Shown: in pieces, positions 41,293 through 49,818 of the stretch
Layout of the letters: every line of letters starts with the position of its first letter
Numbering within the stretch: the stretch's first letter is position 1
Origin: Hydrogenophaga taeniospiralis CCUG 15921
GTDB lineage: Bacteria > Pseudomonadota > Gammaproteobacteria > Burkholderiales > Burkholderiaceae_C
Length of the DNA stretch: 64,000 bases
Direction of reading: 5' to 3'
Assembly (NCBI RefSeq): GCF_001592305.1
Contig: NZ_BCWR01000001.1
Location: forward strand, 1-64,000
Translations under genes and position numbers: made by a program
Notes under the pieces: model-generated
The model's input: the letters and a program-made list of their open reading frames with translations, nothing else
Database searches by the model: none
What the model was told of the DNA's origin: nothing

Positions 41293-42678
41293 TCAAAACG
41301 GAACCGCCAGCAAATCGTGGCCTTCCGCCGCCACGATGCGCGCCTTAGTGAATTCACCCACCTTGAGCGTCTTGCTGATTTTTTCCGGCGGCAACAAACG
41401 CACCACACCATCGATCTCGGGAGCATCCGCGTAGCTGCGCCCCACGCCACCCTTCTTGCCCAGACCCGGCGCCGAGTCCACCAGCACCTGCATGGTCGCA
41501 CCCACGCGCTGGCGCAGCTTGTCCGCGGACACGGCCTCGGCCACTGCCATGAAACGCGCCCGGCGTTCTTCGCGCACCGCATCCTGTACGGCATCCGGCA
41601 GCGCATTGGCTGCCGCACCATTCACAGGGGAATAGGCAAAACAACCGGCCCGGTCAATCTTCGCTTCCTGAACAAAGTCCAGCAGGTGCTGGAACTCGGC
41701 TTCGGTCTCGCCAGGAAAGCCGGCGATGAAGGTGCTGCGCACCACGATCTGCGGACACAGTTCACGCCAGCGCGCGATGCGCTCCAGATTCTTCTCGCCA
41801 CTGGCCGGGCGCTTCATGCGCTTGAGCACATCGGGGTGGCTGTGCTGCAGCGGCACATCAAGGTAGGGCAGGCACAGGCCTTCGGCCATCAGCGGAACCA
41901 CGTCATCCACATGTGGGTACGGATAGACATAGTGCAACCGCACCCAGGCTCCATAGCCTTTGGCCAGCTCACCGAGCGAGCGCACCAGGTCGAACATGCG
42001 TGTTTTCACCGGCTTACCGTCCCAGAAACCGGTGCGGTACTGGACGTCCACGCCATACGCCGACGTGTCCTGACTGACCACCAGCAACTCCTTCACCCCG
42101 GCCTCAAAGAGCTTGCGCGCCTCGGTGAGCACGTCGCCGATGGGGCGGCTCACCAGGTCGCCACGCATGGACGGGATGATGCAGAACGTGCAACGGTGGT
42201 TGCAGCCCTCGCTGATCTTCAGGTAGGCGTAGTGACGCGGGGTGAGCTTGATCCCTTGTGCAGGCACCAGGTCCACGAACGGATCGTGCGGCTTGGGCAG
42301 GTGCTGGTGCACCGCTTCCATCACTTCGTGCGTGGCGTGCGGCCCCGTCACAGCCAGCACGCTGGGATGCATCTGCCGCACCATGTTGCCGCCGTCCTCG
42401 CCCGCACGCGCGCCCAGGCAACCGGTCACGATCACCTTGCCGTTCTCCGCCAGCGCTTCGCCAATCGTGTCCAGGCTTTCCTTCACGGCGTCGTCGATGA
42501 AGCCGCAGGTGTTGACGATCACCAAGTCGGCACCGGCAAAGGTTTTGGAGGTCTGGTAACCCTCGGCGCTCAGCTGCGTGAGGATGAGTTCGGAATCGGT
42601 CAGCGCCTTGGGGCAGCCCAGGCTGACAAAACCGACCTTGGGCGCCGCAGCGCCCGGGGTAGCAACAGTTTCAATCAT
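41293..42678 (-). CDS. rimO: Ribosomal protein S12 methylthiotransferase
   Basis: RimO is a radical-SAM enzyme that adds a methylthio group to the conserved aspartate of ribosomal protein S12. The 461-residue protein has the MTTase domain with cysteines 21, 57 and 86 binding the auxiliary cluster, the radical-SAM motif CNHRCTFC (Cys158, 162, 165) and a C-terminal TRAM domain. The segments [13 protein letters not shown] and [17 protein letters not shown] distinguish RimO from MiaB. It stands alone, between phaR upstream and a terminator downstream. Confidence 0.97.
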   Translation of the reverse strand: MIETVATPGAAAPKVGFVSLGCPKALTDSELILTQLSAEGYQTSKTFAGADLVIVNTCGFIDDAVKESLDTIGEALAENGKVIVTGCLGARAGEDGGNMVRQMHPSVLAVTGPHATHEVMEAVHQHLPKPHDPFVDLVPAQGIKLTPRHYAYLKISEGCNHRCTFCIIPSMRGDLVSRPIGDVLTEARKLFEAGVKELLVVSQDTSAYGVDVQYRTGFWDGKPVKTRMFDLVRSLGELAKGYGAWVRLHYVYPYPHVDDVVPLMAEGLCLPYLDVPLQHSHPDVLKRMKRPASGEKNLERIARWRELCPQIVVRSTFIAGFPGETEAEFQHLLDFVQEAKIDRAGCFAYSPVNGAAANALPDAVQDAVREERRARFMAVAEAVSADKLRQRVGATMQVLVDSAPGLGKKGGVGRSYADAPEIDGVVRLLPPEKISKTLKVGEFTKARIVAAEGHDLLAVPF

Positions 42679-42740
42679 GGTCCGATTGTCTCAGACCATG
42701 GCCTGTCGCGTGAGCGGCTGCGGTGCCGACCCACCAGGGC

Positions 42741-43283
42741 TCAGCGCTTGAGCCCCATCGCCGCAAGCATCTGCTCGCTGTTCTTCTGCATCTGCTCCTG
42801 CATCTGGGTAAAGGCGCTGCGCGACTGCTCCATGTAGGCACCCATCATGCCCTGCATCAAGGGCGACTGCATATTCGCGAACTGTTTCCATGCCTCGGGA
42901 TTGAGGCCGCTGGACTGTTCGGTCATCTTGTGCTGCAGGTCCATGAAAATCTGGACGTTCTTCTCCAGGTAAGCGCCCATGAAGTCCTGCATGGCGTTGC
43001 CATAGAAACGGATGATGTTGGCCAGCACCTGCTCGGTGAAGATGGGTACGCCCGCCGTTTCTTCTTCCAGGATGATCTGCAGCAGGATGCTGCGGGTGAG
43101 ATCGTCGTTGGTCTTGGCGTCGCGCACCACAAACCGTTCGTTGTCCATCACCAGCGCCTTCACCTCCGCCAGCGTGATGTAGGACGAGGTGTCGGTGTCG
43201 TACAGACGTCGGTTGGGGTATTTTTTGATCACCCGCACGGCGCCCTGACTGGCGCTGCTGGCTTCGGCCTTGCTTTTTTGCAC
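42741..43283 (-). CDS. phaR: Polyhydroxyalkanoate synthesis repressor PhaR
   Basis: PhaR represses phasin and PHB genes and is released by binding to nascent PHB granules. The 180-residue protein has the N-terminal PHB/PHA accumulation regulator DNA-binding domain (IKKYPNRRLYDTDTSSYITL) and a helical granule-associated region rich in Met/Gln (LNPEAWKQFANMQSPLMQGMMG, RSAFTQMQEQMQKNSEQM). The start is a GTG with a weak Shine-Dalgarno. No phaC or phasin gene is in the window, but a 3-hydroxybutyrate dehydrogenase is 3.7 kb away. Confidence 0.95.
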   Translation of the reverse strand: MQKSKAEASSASQGAVRVIKKYPNRRLYDTDTSSYITLAEVKALVMDNERFVVRDAKTNDDLTRSILLQIILEEETAGVPIFTEQVLANIIRFYGNAMQDFMGAYLEKNVQIFMDLQHKMTEQSSGLNPEAWKQFANMQSPLMQGMMGAYMEQSRSAFTQMQEQMQKNSEQMLAAMGLKR

Positions 43284-43431
43284 GACGGGACTTTCAGAAT
43301 GGGACTGGGCACGGGCGCCCTGAACTGCTCAGAGCATACGGCACATTCTAGAAAGCCCGGCTGACGACTGTCTGCATGGGTTTACCCTGTGCGGTATCCG
43401 GCAGCGGTGGCCGGCGCAAGCCATCGCACAA

Positions 43432-43463
43432 AGCAAAAGGGCCCGACGAAACGTCCGGCCCTT
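43432..43463 (-). terminator. Terminator of tRNA-Val
   Basis: On the minus strand AAGGGCCGGACG and CGTCGGGCCCTT (one mismatch, 3-nt loop) are followed by TTTTGC, 19 nt after the tRNA 3' end. Confidence 0.85.
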
Positions 43464-43481
43464 GGGTGCATCGAATAGGTT

Positions 43482-43558
43482 TGGTAGGCGCGATTGGACT
43501 CGAACCAACGACCCCCACCATGTCAAGGTGGTGCTCTAACCAGCTGAGCTACGCGCCT
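43482..43558 (-). tRNA. tRNA-Val (anticodon GAC)
   Basis: A 77-nt tRNA including encoded CCA. Acceptor stem AGGCGCG / CGCGCCT, D-arm TAGCTCAGCTGGTTAGAGC, anticodon arm CCACCTTGACATGGTGG with GAC, and T-arm GTTGGTTCGAGTCCAAT are all intact. It lies between relA and phaR with its own terminator. Confidence 0.97.
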
Positions 43559-43621
43559 ACAAACTGTTCGAAGCCTCGCAGTATAGCTGTTTTTTCGGTG
43601 GTTTCTGAAAATTGCTGCACT

Positions 43622-45955
43622 TCATTTGCGACGCACCACACGAACACCGGGCACGTCGCCCACAACGGCCATGGCGCGAGCCACCTGGCGCGCGTCCAGC
43701 ACCTCGATCGTGAAGGTCATCCAGGCAATGCCACGCACCGACTGGGTCTGCACACCGATGACGTTCATCTTTTCGCGCGCGAACACATCGGAGATATCGC
43801 GCAGCAGGCCCTGGCGGTCCAGCGCCTCCACCGCCACGTCCACCGGATACACCGCAGCACTGCCGTCGCGGCCGGGGCCGCTCTGACCACCCCACTGCAC
43901 CTCGATCACACGGTCCGGGCTTTTGCGCTGCAGATGGGCAAAGTCGCTGCAGTCGGCCCGATGGATGCTCACGCCTTTGCCACGGGTGACGAAGCCGCCG
44001 ATCTCGTCGGGTGGCGCGGGCTTGCAGCACTTGGCCAACTGCGTCATCAGCGAATCCACCCCGACCACCAGCACGCCACCACTGGGCCGGCCGGACGCCT
44101 TGCGCGGCTTTTTGAGCCAGGCCGGCATCTCCGATGGGGCTTCGGGTTCGGGTGGGCGCAGATGGGTCTCAATGGCGCGCAGCGAGAGCTCGTCCTTGCC
44201 CACCTGTTCAAACAATTCCTGTGCCGACGACAGCCCCAGAGCAACAGCCAGATCGTCAAATTTGAGTGCTGTTTTTCCTTCTCGCTGCAACAGCTTTTCC
44301 ACGGCCTCGCGCCCTCGCGCCACGGTCTCTTCCATGGCCTGGGCGTTGAACCAGGCGCGCACCTTGCTCTTGGCGCGGTGGCTGACCAGATAGCCCAGGT
44401 CGGCATTGAGCCAGTCGCGCGACGGACCACCCTCCTTCGCGGCGGTGATCTCCACCGTCTGCCCGTTCTGCAGGGGCGTGTTGAGGGTGACCATGGCGCC
44501 GTCAACACGCGCCCCCCGGCAACGGTGCCCCAGGCTGGTGTGCACGCTGTAGGCGAAGTCCACCGCCGTGGCCCCCTGGGGCAGCTCCACGATGGCGGCA
44601 TCGGGTGTAAGCACATAGATGCGGTCGTCAAACAGCCCCTCGGCCGCGCCACTCAGGTCGCGCTCCCAGGCCAGCAGCTGGCGCAGCACGGCGATCTTGG
44701 CGTCGTAGCCGGAGCTGGCCGACACGCCGGCGTAGCCCTTGGCGCCCGCCTCCTTGTAGGCCCAGTGGGCCGCCACCCCGTGCTCGGCATGGTCGTGCAT
44801 GGCCTGGGTGCGGATCTGGATCTCAAACGCACGGCCCTGCTCGTCACGCACCACGGTGTGCAGCGACTGGTAACCGTTGGGTTTTGGCTTGGCGATGTAA
44901 TCGTCAAACTCTTCGGAAACTGGCGTGAAGTGCGAGTTCACGTAGGCCAGTGCGGCGTAGCAGTCGTTTACCTCGGGCACGATCACCCGCAGGGCCCGGA
45001 TGTCGAAGACCTGATCAAAGTCCAGCGATTTGCCGCGCATCTTCTTGACGATGCTGTAGATGTGCTTGGGACGCCCCTGCACCGAGGCCTGCACGCCCAT
45101 CTGCTGCAAATGGTTTTCCAGCGACTGGCGCACCTGCTCCACGTGGTCCTCGCGCTCGCCCCGCTTCTCGTCGAGCAGACGGGCGACCTGCTTGTAGGTC
45201 TGCGGTTCCAGGAAACGGAACGCCAGGTCTTCCATTTCCCACTTGATCTGCCAGATACCCAGCCGGTTGGCCAGCGGTGCGAACACATGCAGCGACTCGC
45301 TGGCCAGGGCCTCGCCGGGCTCGCCCCGGCAGGCGGCGAAATAGCGCAGCGTCTGCAGCCGAGACGTCAGGCGCAGCATCACCACGCGCAGGTCGCGCGA
45401 GAACGCCAGCAGCATCTTGCGCACGTTTTCGGTCTGGCTCGCCGCCAGCTCCGAAACCGGCGCCTTGTTGGGCGACACCAGAGGCAAGGACAGCTCCTGG
45501 GCCGCCGCGCGCTCTTCGTCCTTTTTGGCCTGCACCTCGGCCGCCTTGTAGCGCGCCTGGCGCTGCAACTGGACCAGCTTGGTGGTCTCGACCGCGAGGT
45601 CCGCGAAGTTGTCGCCAAAGGCCTTGGCAATCACGTCGTGCGGACGGTTGAGGTACTGGCAGGCGTACACCAGATAGGCGGCAGCCTGCATGGCCTCGGA
45701 ACCGCCAATGTCGCTCAGGATGGCCGCGACCGCGTCGGCATGCGCCAGGATGTTTTCGCCCGTGTCCAGTTGTTCACAGGCGAGCAGCGGCTCGGCAAAC
45801 GCGCGGGCGCGGGCCAGCGCCTGAGCCTGATGGGGCAGACTGTCGGAGGTCGCCGCGACAATGGCCGAGGGCACCACCGCACCCAACGGGTTGGCCTCCA
45901 CCGTGGAGGCCACCTGCGGTGCGCCGTTTGATGCAAGTGACGTCGAACGCTTCAT
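43622..45955 (-). CDS. relA: GTP pyrophosphokinase (RelA-type (p)ppGpp synthetase)
   Basis: Makes (p)ppGpp on stalled ribosomes in the stringent response. The 777-residue product has the long-RSH layout: N-terminal pseudo-HD domain, synthetase domain (GRPKHIYSIVKKMRGKSL, PKPNGYQSLHTVV, EIQIRTQAMHDHAEHGVAAHW), TGS domain (ALRRGATAVDFAYSVHTSLGH-like segment near 430), a helical/zinc-finger-like region (LAKCCKPAPPDEIGGFVTRGKGVSIHR) and a C-terminal ACT domain. The HDxxED hydrolase motif is lost (VYACQYLN in its place), so it should be synthetase only. The ATG at 45955 (MKRSTS) is preferred to one six codons upstream. Confidence 0.95.
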   Translation of the reverse strand: MKRSTSLASNGAPQVASTVEANPLGAVVPSAIVAATSDSLPHQAQALARARAFAEPLLACEQLDTGENILAHADAVAAILSDIGGSEAMQAAAYLVYACQYLNRPHDVIAKAFGDNFADLAVETTKLVQLQRQARYKAAEVQAKKDEERAAAQELSLPLVSPNKAPVSELAASQTENVRKMLLAFSRDLRVVMLRLTSRLQTLRYFAACRGEPGEALASESLHVFAPLANRLGIWQIKWEMEDLAFRFLEPQTYKQVARLLDEKRGEREDHVEQVRQSLENHLQQMGVQASVQGRPKHIYSIVKKMRGKSLDFDQVFDIRALRVIVPEVNDCYAALAYVNSHFTPVSEEFDDYIAKPKPNGYQSLHTVVRDEQGRAFEIQIRTQAMHDHAEHGVAAHWAYKEAGAKGYAGVSASSGYDAKIAVLRQLLAWERDLSGAAEGLFDDRIYVLTPDAAIVELPQGATAVDFAYSVHTSLGHRCRGARVDGAMVTLNTPLQNGQTVEITAAKEGGPSRDWLNADLGYLVSHRAKSKVRAWFNAQAMEETVARGREAVEKLLQREGKTALKFDDLAVALGLSSAQELFEQVGKDELSLRAIETHLRPPEPEAPSEMPAWLKKPRKASGRPSGGVLVVGVDSLMTQLAKCCKPAPPDEIGGFVTRGKGVSIHRADCSDFAHLQRKSPDRVIEVQWGGQSGPGRDGSAAVYPVDVAVEALDRQGLLRDISDVFAREKMNVIGVQTQSVRGIAWMTFTIEVLDARQVARAMAVVGDVPGVRVVRRK

Positions 45956-45973
45956 GTCAATCCCGGGACGCAC

Positions 45974-46891
45974 TCACGTCGCCCATAAAAAATCCCGAAC
46001 CGCGGTCTGCTGATCGGCGGTCACCAGCGTGGGCGCGTGGCCCACACCCTCGAACGACACGCAACGCGCGCCAGGACCACGCCGGGTCATCAACTCCGCC
46101 GTCTCCGATGTGAGCAGATCCGACTCGGCACCACGCAGCAGCAAGGTCTGGGCGGTGATGGCGTCGTACAGGCCCCACAGGGCTGTTTCGCCGTCCCGCA
46201 CGGCCTGTCGCGAAACGGATTCGTCACCGGCCATCAAGGCCTTGAAGGGCAACGCAATCGCCGGGTCGTAGTGCAGCCACCATCGACCATCGCGCTCACG
46301 CAGCATGGGCAAGGACAGCGCCCGCCACTGGTCCGGGCTGTGGGGACCGAACCCCGGCGAAATCGACGCCAGATAGTCCATCGCCGCCTGTTCACTTACA
46401 AACGAAGGGTTCAACCCCAGATAGTTGCCGATGCGCTGCAAGGCCTCCCACTGGATCACGGGCCCCACATCGTTGAGCACCAGCCTGTGGGGCGCCAGAG
46501 CGGGTTGCGACGCCAGCGCCATGCCGATCAGCCCCCCCATGCTGGTGCCGACCCAGTCGATCCGCACGCCGGGTGTCTGCGCGCGCAATTGCATCAACAA
46601 CGTGGCGAGGTCGGCGGCATAGGTGCCAAGTTGATAGGTCATGGGGTCCTGCAGCCAGTCGCTGTGGCCCCGGCCCGCCACATCCACCGCAATCACACGG
46701 CAGCGACTGGTCAGGCTGCGCGCCAGTGCATCGAAGTCACGCCCCTGCCGTGACAGGCCGTGCACACAGACCACCACATGCGCCGTGCCGGCGTTCGCCG
46801 CGGGCCAGTCCCAATAGGCCATGCGCCTGGGTTCACCACCCAGGGCCGTGGGACCGTTGACGGGCAGAAAGTTGAGCGTGGGTTCCTGCAT
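45974..46891 (-). CDS. Alpha/beta-fold hydrolase
   Basis: A 305-residue hydrolase with VVVCVHGLSRQGRDFDALA, VIAVDVAGRGHSDW, the nucleophile elbow GTSMGGLIGMALA and the catalytic His in VGHAPTL near the C-terminus. No signal peptide is seen. The substrate is unknown. It is divergent from bdhA with a 79-nt shared gap and lies 18 nt upstream of relA on the same strand, so it may be co-transcribed with relA. Closeness to bdhA and phaR allows a role on hydroxybutyrate esters, but this is speculation. Confidence 0.88.
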   Translation of the reverse strand: MQEPTLNFLPVNGPTALGGEPRRMAYWDWPAANAGTAHVVVCVHGLSRQGRDFDALARSLTSRCRVIAVDVAGRGHSDWLQDPMTYQLGTYAADLATLLMQLRAQTPGVRIDWVGTSMGGLIGMALASQPALAPHRLVLNDVGPVIQWEALQRIGNYLGLNPSFVSEQAAMDYLASISPGFGPHSPDQWRALSLPMLRERDGRWWLHYDPAIALPFKALMAGDESVSRQAVRDGETALWGLYDAITAQTLLLRGAESDLLTSETAELMTRRGPGARCVSFEGVGHAPTLVTADQQTAVRDFLWAT

Positions 46892-46898
46892 GCGGGTC

Positions 46899-46926
46899 TT
46901 GTTCCCTGGGGCGTCCGTGATAATGT
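46899..46926 (+). promoter_or_regulatory. Candidate bdhA promoter
   Basis: TTGTTC and, 16 nt later, TAATGT preceded by TGA (extended -10 form) lie about 45 nt before the bdhA start. Confidence 0.45.
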
Positions 46927-46970
46927 TTTCAGCGTCTCTCAACGAATCGTAATGGAACTGGAGCTTATCC

Positions 46971-47741
46971 ATGCTTGCAAACAAAACCGCCCTTGTCACC
47001 GGCTCCACCAGCGGCATCGGACTGGGTATTGCCAAGGCTCTGGCGCGCCAGGGCGCCAACATCGTGCTCAATGGCTTTGGTGACGCCGAAGGCCCCAAGG
47101 CCGAGATCACGGCGCTGGGTGCGAAGGTGGCCTACCACGGCGCCGACATGAGCAAACCCGCCGAGATCGAGGACATGATGGCATTTGCCGCAGCCCAGTT
47201 TGGCCAGGTGGACATCCTCGTCAACAACGCGGGCATCCAGCACGTGGCTCGGGTGGAAGACTTCCCGGTGGAACGCTGGGACGCCATCATCGCCATCAAC
47301 CTCACCAGTGCCTTCCATGCCACGCGCCTGGCGCTGCCAGCGATGCGAGCGGCCAACTGGGGCCGCATCATCAACGTGGCATCGGTCCACGGTCTGGTGG
47401 GATCGGCCGAAAAATCGGCCTACGTCGCAGCCAAGCACGGTGTGATCGGTCTGACCAAGGTCACCGCACTGGAAAACGCCACCTCTGGCGTGACCTGCAA
47501 CGCGATCTGCCCGGGCTGGGTGCTTACCCCGCTGGTGCAAAAGCAGGTGGACGCCAAGGCGGGCGCCCTGGGCATCTCCAACGAAGACGCCAAGAAGGTG
47601 CTGCTCGGCGAAAAGGAGCCGTCCATGCAGTTCACCACGCCCGAAGAACTGGGCGAACTGGCGGTGTTCTTCTGCTCGCCGGCGGGCAACAATGTGCGCG
47701 GCGTGGCCTGGAACATGGACGGTGGCTGGGTGGCGCAATAA
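46971..47741 (+). CDS. bdhA: 3-hydroxybutyrate dehydrogenase
   Basis: NAD-dependent oxidation of D-3-hydroxybutyrate to acetoacetate, the first step in using monomers released from PHB. The 256-residue short-chain dehydrogenase has the cofactor motif TGSTSGIG (10-17), NNAGIQHVA, the catalytic Ser and YxxxK (SAYVAAKHG) and the family-specific C-terminal segments ICPGWVLTPLVQKQ and FTTPEELGELAVFFCS. The ATG has GGAG 9 nt upstream. A strong terminator follows, so it is monocistronic. Confidence 0.95.
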   Translation: MLANKTALVTGSTSGIGLGIAKALARQGANIVLNGFGDAEGPKAEITALGAKVAYHGADMSKPAEIEDMMAFAAAQFGQVDILVNNAGIQHVARVEDFPVERWDAIIAINLTSAFHATRLALPAMRAANWGRIINVASVHGLVGSAEKSAYVAAKHGVIGLTKVTALENATSGVTCNAICPGWVLTPLVQKQVDAKAGALGISNEDAKKVLLGEKEPSMQFTTPEELGELAVFFCSPAGNNVRGVAWNMDGGWVAQ

Positions 47742-47766
47742 CGCGGCGGATCCCGTCATCGATGGA

Positions 47767-47792
47767 AAGGCCCGCAGAGCGGGCCTTTTTTC
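47767..47792 (+). terminator. Terminator of bdhA
   Basis: A 9-bp perfect stem (AAGGCCCGC / GCGGGCCTT, 3-nt loop) ends in TTTTTT, 26 nt after the bdhA stop. Confidence 0.93.
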
Positions 47793-47813
47793 TGTGCGAA
47801 GCACCAGCCGGTT

Positions 47814-48563
47814 TCAGCGCAACTGGATGGAACCCGACACGGTCACATTGACCATGCTCTTGCCCGCTTCCGCAGCGACCGGAGAGGTGTCCGCCACCGA
47901 CTTGGCCGACTGGGCCAGCATGCGCATGGGTATGGGAGCGTTCTCCTGATCGGCAGAGCTGATCGAGACCTCGCGCAGGCTGTAGCCGGTGAAGCCAAAC
48001 CCCTTGGCCACGTCACTGGCCCGGGCCTTGAAACGATCAATGGCCAGCGCCTGCACATCGGCCTCCAGCTTTTGCCGGGCCTCGCGCGAGAGCGAAAAGC
48101 CCACATGGCCCATGGTCAGGGTCTGGATCTTTCCGGCCGTGGTGCTGATGCGCGCGAAATCGCGCCCTTCGATCACCAGTTCGGTACTGCCCTGCCAACC
48201 GTTGATCTTGCCGTTGCTGCCGTAGCGCGGATATAGGGAAAACTGCCCCGTGCGCACCTCCATTTGTTGGGGCTGGGCCGCCGATTTGGCCACTGCGAGC
48301 GCGGCATCCAGCGCCACCTTGAGCTGGTTCTGCACGGTGGCGGCGTCGGGTCCGTCGCGGGTGGTGTTCAGGCTCATGCTGAGCCAGTCCTGCTGTACTT
48401 CCAGAAACCCGCTGGCTGCAATGTTCACGATGTTGGCCGGCTCCTTGCCTTCCTGGGGCGTCTGGGCCCATGCACCGGCACTGCCGGCGATCAGCAGGAT
48501 GGGAATGACAAGGTAGCGATGGAATCGGTCAAAAAGGGCTGAACGTCCGGAAAAATGCGACAT
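47814..48563 (-). CDS. SIMPL-domain (DUF541) periplasmic protein
   Basis: A 249-residue exported protein with an N-terminal signal (YLVIPILLIAGSAGAWAQTP, cleavage near 34) and a SIMPL/DUF541 domain (VNIAASGFLEVQQDWLSMSL, GYSLREVSISS, VNVTVSGSIQL). The family is periplasmic or outer-membrane associated, with members linked to oxidative stress; the precise role is unknown. It starts 3 nt after the stop of the small secreted protein upstream, so the two form an operon. Confidence 0.88.
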   Translation of the reverse strand: MSHFSGRSALFDRFHRYLVIPILLIAGSAGAWAQTPQEGKEPANIVNIAASGFLEVQQDWLSMSLNTTRDGPDAATVQNQLKVALDAALAVAKSAAQPQQMEVRTGQFSLYPRYGSNGKINGWQGSTELVIEGRDFARISTTAGKIQTLTMGHVGFSLSREARQKLEADVQALAIDRFKARASDVAKGFGFTGYSLREVSISSADQENAPIPMRMLAQSAKSVADTSPVAAEAGKSMVNVTVSGSIQLR

Positions 48564-48566
48564 GGA

Positions 48567-48857
48567 TTACTTTTTATGGAGGTTGTTGGTCTGGCTGCGA
48601 AGCTGCTCTCGCAGGAGGTGGCGCTCTTCCAGCGTCAACCGGTACGGCTTGCCGCTGGCGTCGGCCTGTTCGTCCTGCAGCAGGCGCAGGCTGTCTCGCA
48701 GCCGGGCATGGTTGCGCGCATCGGGCTCTTCGCCGGTCTCGGCGGGCACGACCACCACAGCCGCGCTCATCAAGGCGTCGCCACGACCATCCGAGGTCTG
48801 GGCAAACGCCGAACCGAGCAGGGACAACAACGTCAGGGATGACAAATACGTCTTCAT
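48567..48857 (-). CDS. Small secreted protein of unknown function, partner of SIMPL gene
   Basis: I do not recognise the family. The 96-residue product has a clear signal peptide (MKTYLSSLTLLSLLGSAFAQ, cleavage near 19) and a mature part that is hydrophilic and helical (HARLRDSLRLLQDEQADASG, LTLEERHLLREQLRSQ). The LTLEER / LLREQLR spacing recalls the LTPEERR repeats of DUF3106 proteins, such as the one at 58117. It is the first gene of a two-gene unit with the SIMPL protein and diverges from ompR. Confidence 0.75.
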   Translation of the reverse strand: MKTYLSSLTLLSLLGSAFAQTSDGRGDALMSAAVVVVPAETGEEPDARNHARLRDSLRLLQDEQADASGKPYRLTLEERHLLREQLRSQTNNLHKK

Positions 48858-48930
48858 GATCTACCAAGTATCCACGTTCTGCCGATTGTCGGATGTGCGC
48901 CCTGTGAAGCTGATGCCATCTGAGGCAACA

Positions 48931-49010
48931 TTTGTAACAGCCGGTCAGGAAAACAAAAAACCAGTGCTGACAGGGGTTTACCGCTGCCACAATCGCGTTT
49001 GTTACATTTT
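48931..49010. promoter_or_regulatory. Two OmpR-like boxes upstream of ompR
   Basis: TTTGTAACA (48931-48939) and GTTTGTTACATTTT (48997-49010) resemble OmpR half-sites, which carry TGTAACA cores. They flank the ompR start and the divergent small secreted gene. Autoregulation is inference. Confidence 0.4.
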
Positions 49011-49025
49011 CCGGAGGCTACTGTC

Positions 49026-49757
49026 ATGTCGCAAACCAACGCCCGCCCCAACAAGATCCTGGTCGTGGACGACGATGTCCGCATCCGCGATCTGCTGCGC
49101 CGCTACCTGATGCAGGAAGGCTTTGAAGTCATGCTGGCCGAAGATGGCAAGGCATTGAACCGGGTGCTCCAGCGCGAGTCGGTGGACCTGATCGTGCTGG
49201 ACCTGATGATGCCCGGCGAAGATGGCCTGTCCATCTGCAGGCGCCTGCGCGCCAACGGCGACCGGACCCCCATCATCATGCTGACCGCCAAGAGCGAGGA
49301 CGTGGACCGCATTGTCGGCCTGGAGGTCGGTGCCGACGACTACCTGGGCAAGCCGTTCAACCCGCGTGAACTGCTGGCCCGCATCCATGCCGTGCTGCGC
49401 CGCCGCCCGCCCACCGAGGTGCCCGGTGCTCCGTCGCAGGAAGCCGAGGTGGTCAACTTCGGCCCGTTCGAATTCGACCTGAGCCTGCGCACGCTGCGCA
49501 AGCAGGGCGAAGACCTGCCGCTGACCACCGGCGAGTTCGCCATGCTCAAGGCCCTGGTGCGTCATCCCCGCCAGCCGCTTTCACGCGAAAAGCTCGCGCA
49601 GTTGGCGCGTGGCCGCGAATTTGAGCCGTTCGACCGCAGCCTGGACGTGCAGGTCTCGCGCCTGCGCAAACTGATCGAAGAAGACGCCGCTTCGCCGCGC
49701 TACCTGCAGACCGTGTGGGGCGTGGGCTATGTCTTCGTTCCAGACGGCAACTCGTGA
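49026..49757 (+). CDS. ompR: Response regulator OmpR
   Basis: Osmo/pH-responsive transcription factor. The 243-residue protein has a receiver domain (about 10-125) with phospho-acceptor Asp59 in LIVLDLMMPGEDG and KPFNPRELLARIHAVLRR, then a winged-helix DNA-binding domain (about 145-240; LTTGEFAMLKALVRHPRQPLS). The segment KILVVDDDVRIRDLLRRYL closely matches OmpR. The ATG at 49026 is chosen because CGGAGG lies upstream; the longer frame adds nine non-conserved residues. The envZ-like gene follows after 61 nt. Confidence 0.95.
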   Translation: MSQTNARPNKILVVDDDVRIRDLLRRYLMQEGFEVMLAEDGKALNRVLQRESVDLIVLDLMMPGEDGLSICRRLRANGDRTPIIMLTAKSEDVDRIVGLEVGADDYLGKPFNPRELLARIHAVLRRRPPTEVPGAPSQEAEVVNFGPFEFDLSLRTLRKQGEDLPLTTGEFAMLKALVRHPRQPLSREKLAQLARGREFEPFDRSLDVQVSRLRKLIEEDAASPRYLQTVWGVGYVFVPDGNS

Positions 49758-49818
49758 ACGCAGCGCCGGGCCGTTCCCAAACGAGCCGCACCGTGGCCTG
49801 CAGGGCGGAGGTTTTCCA

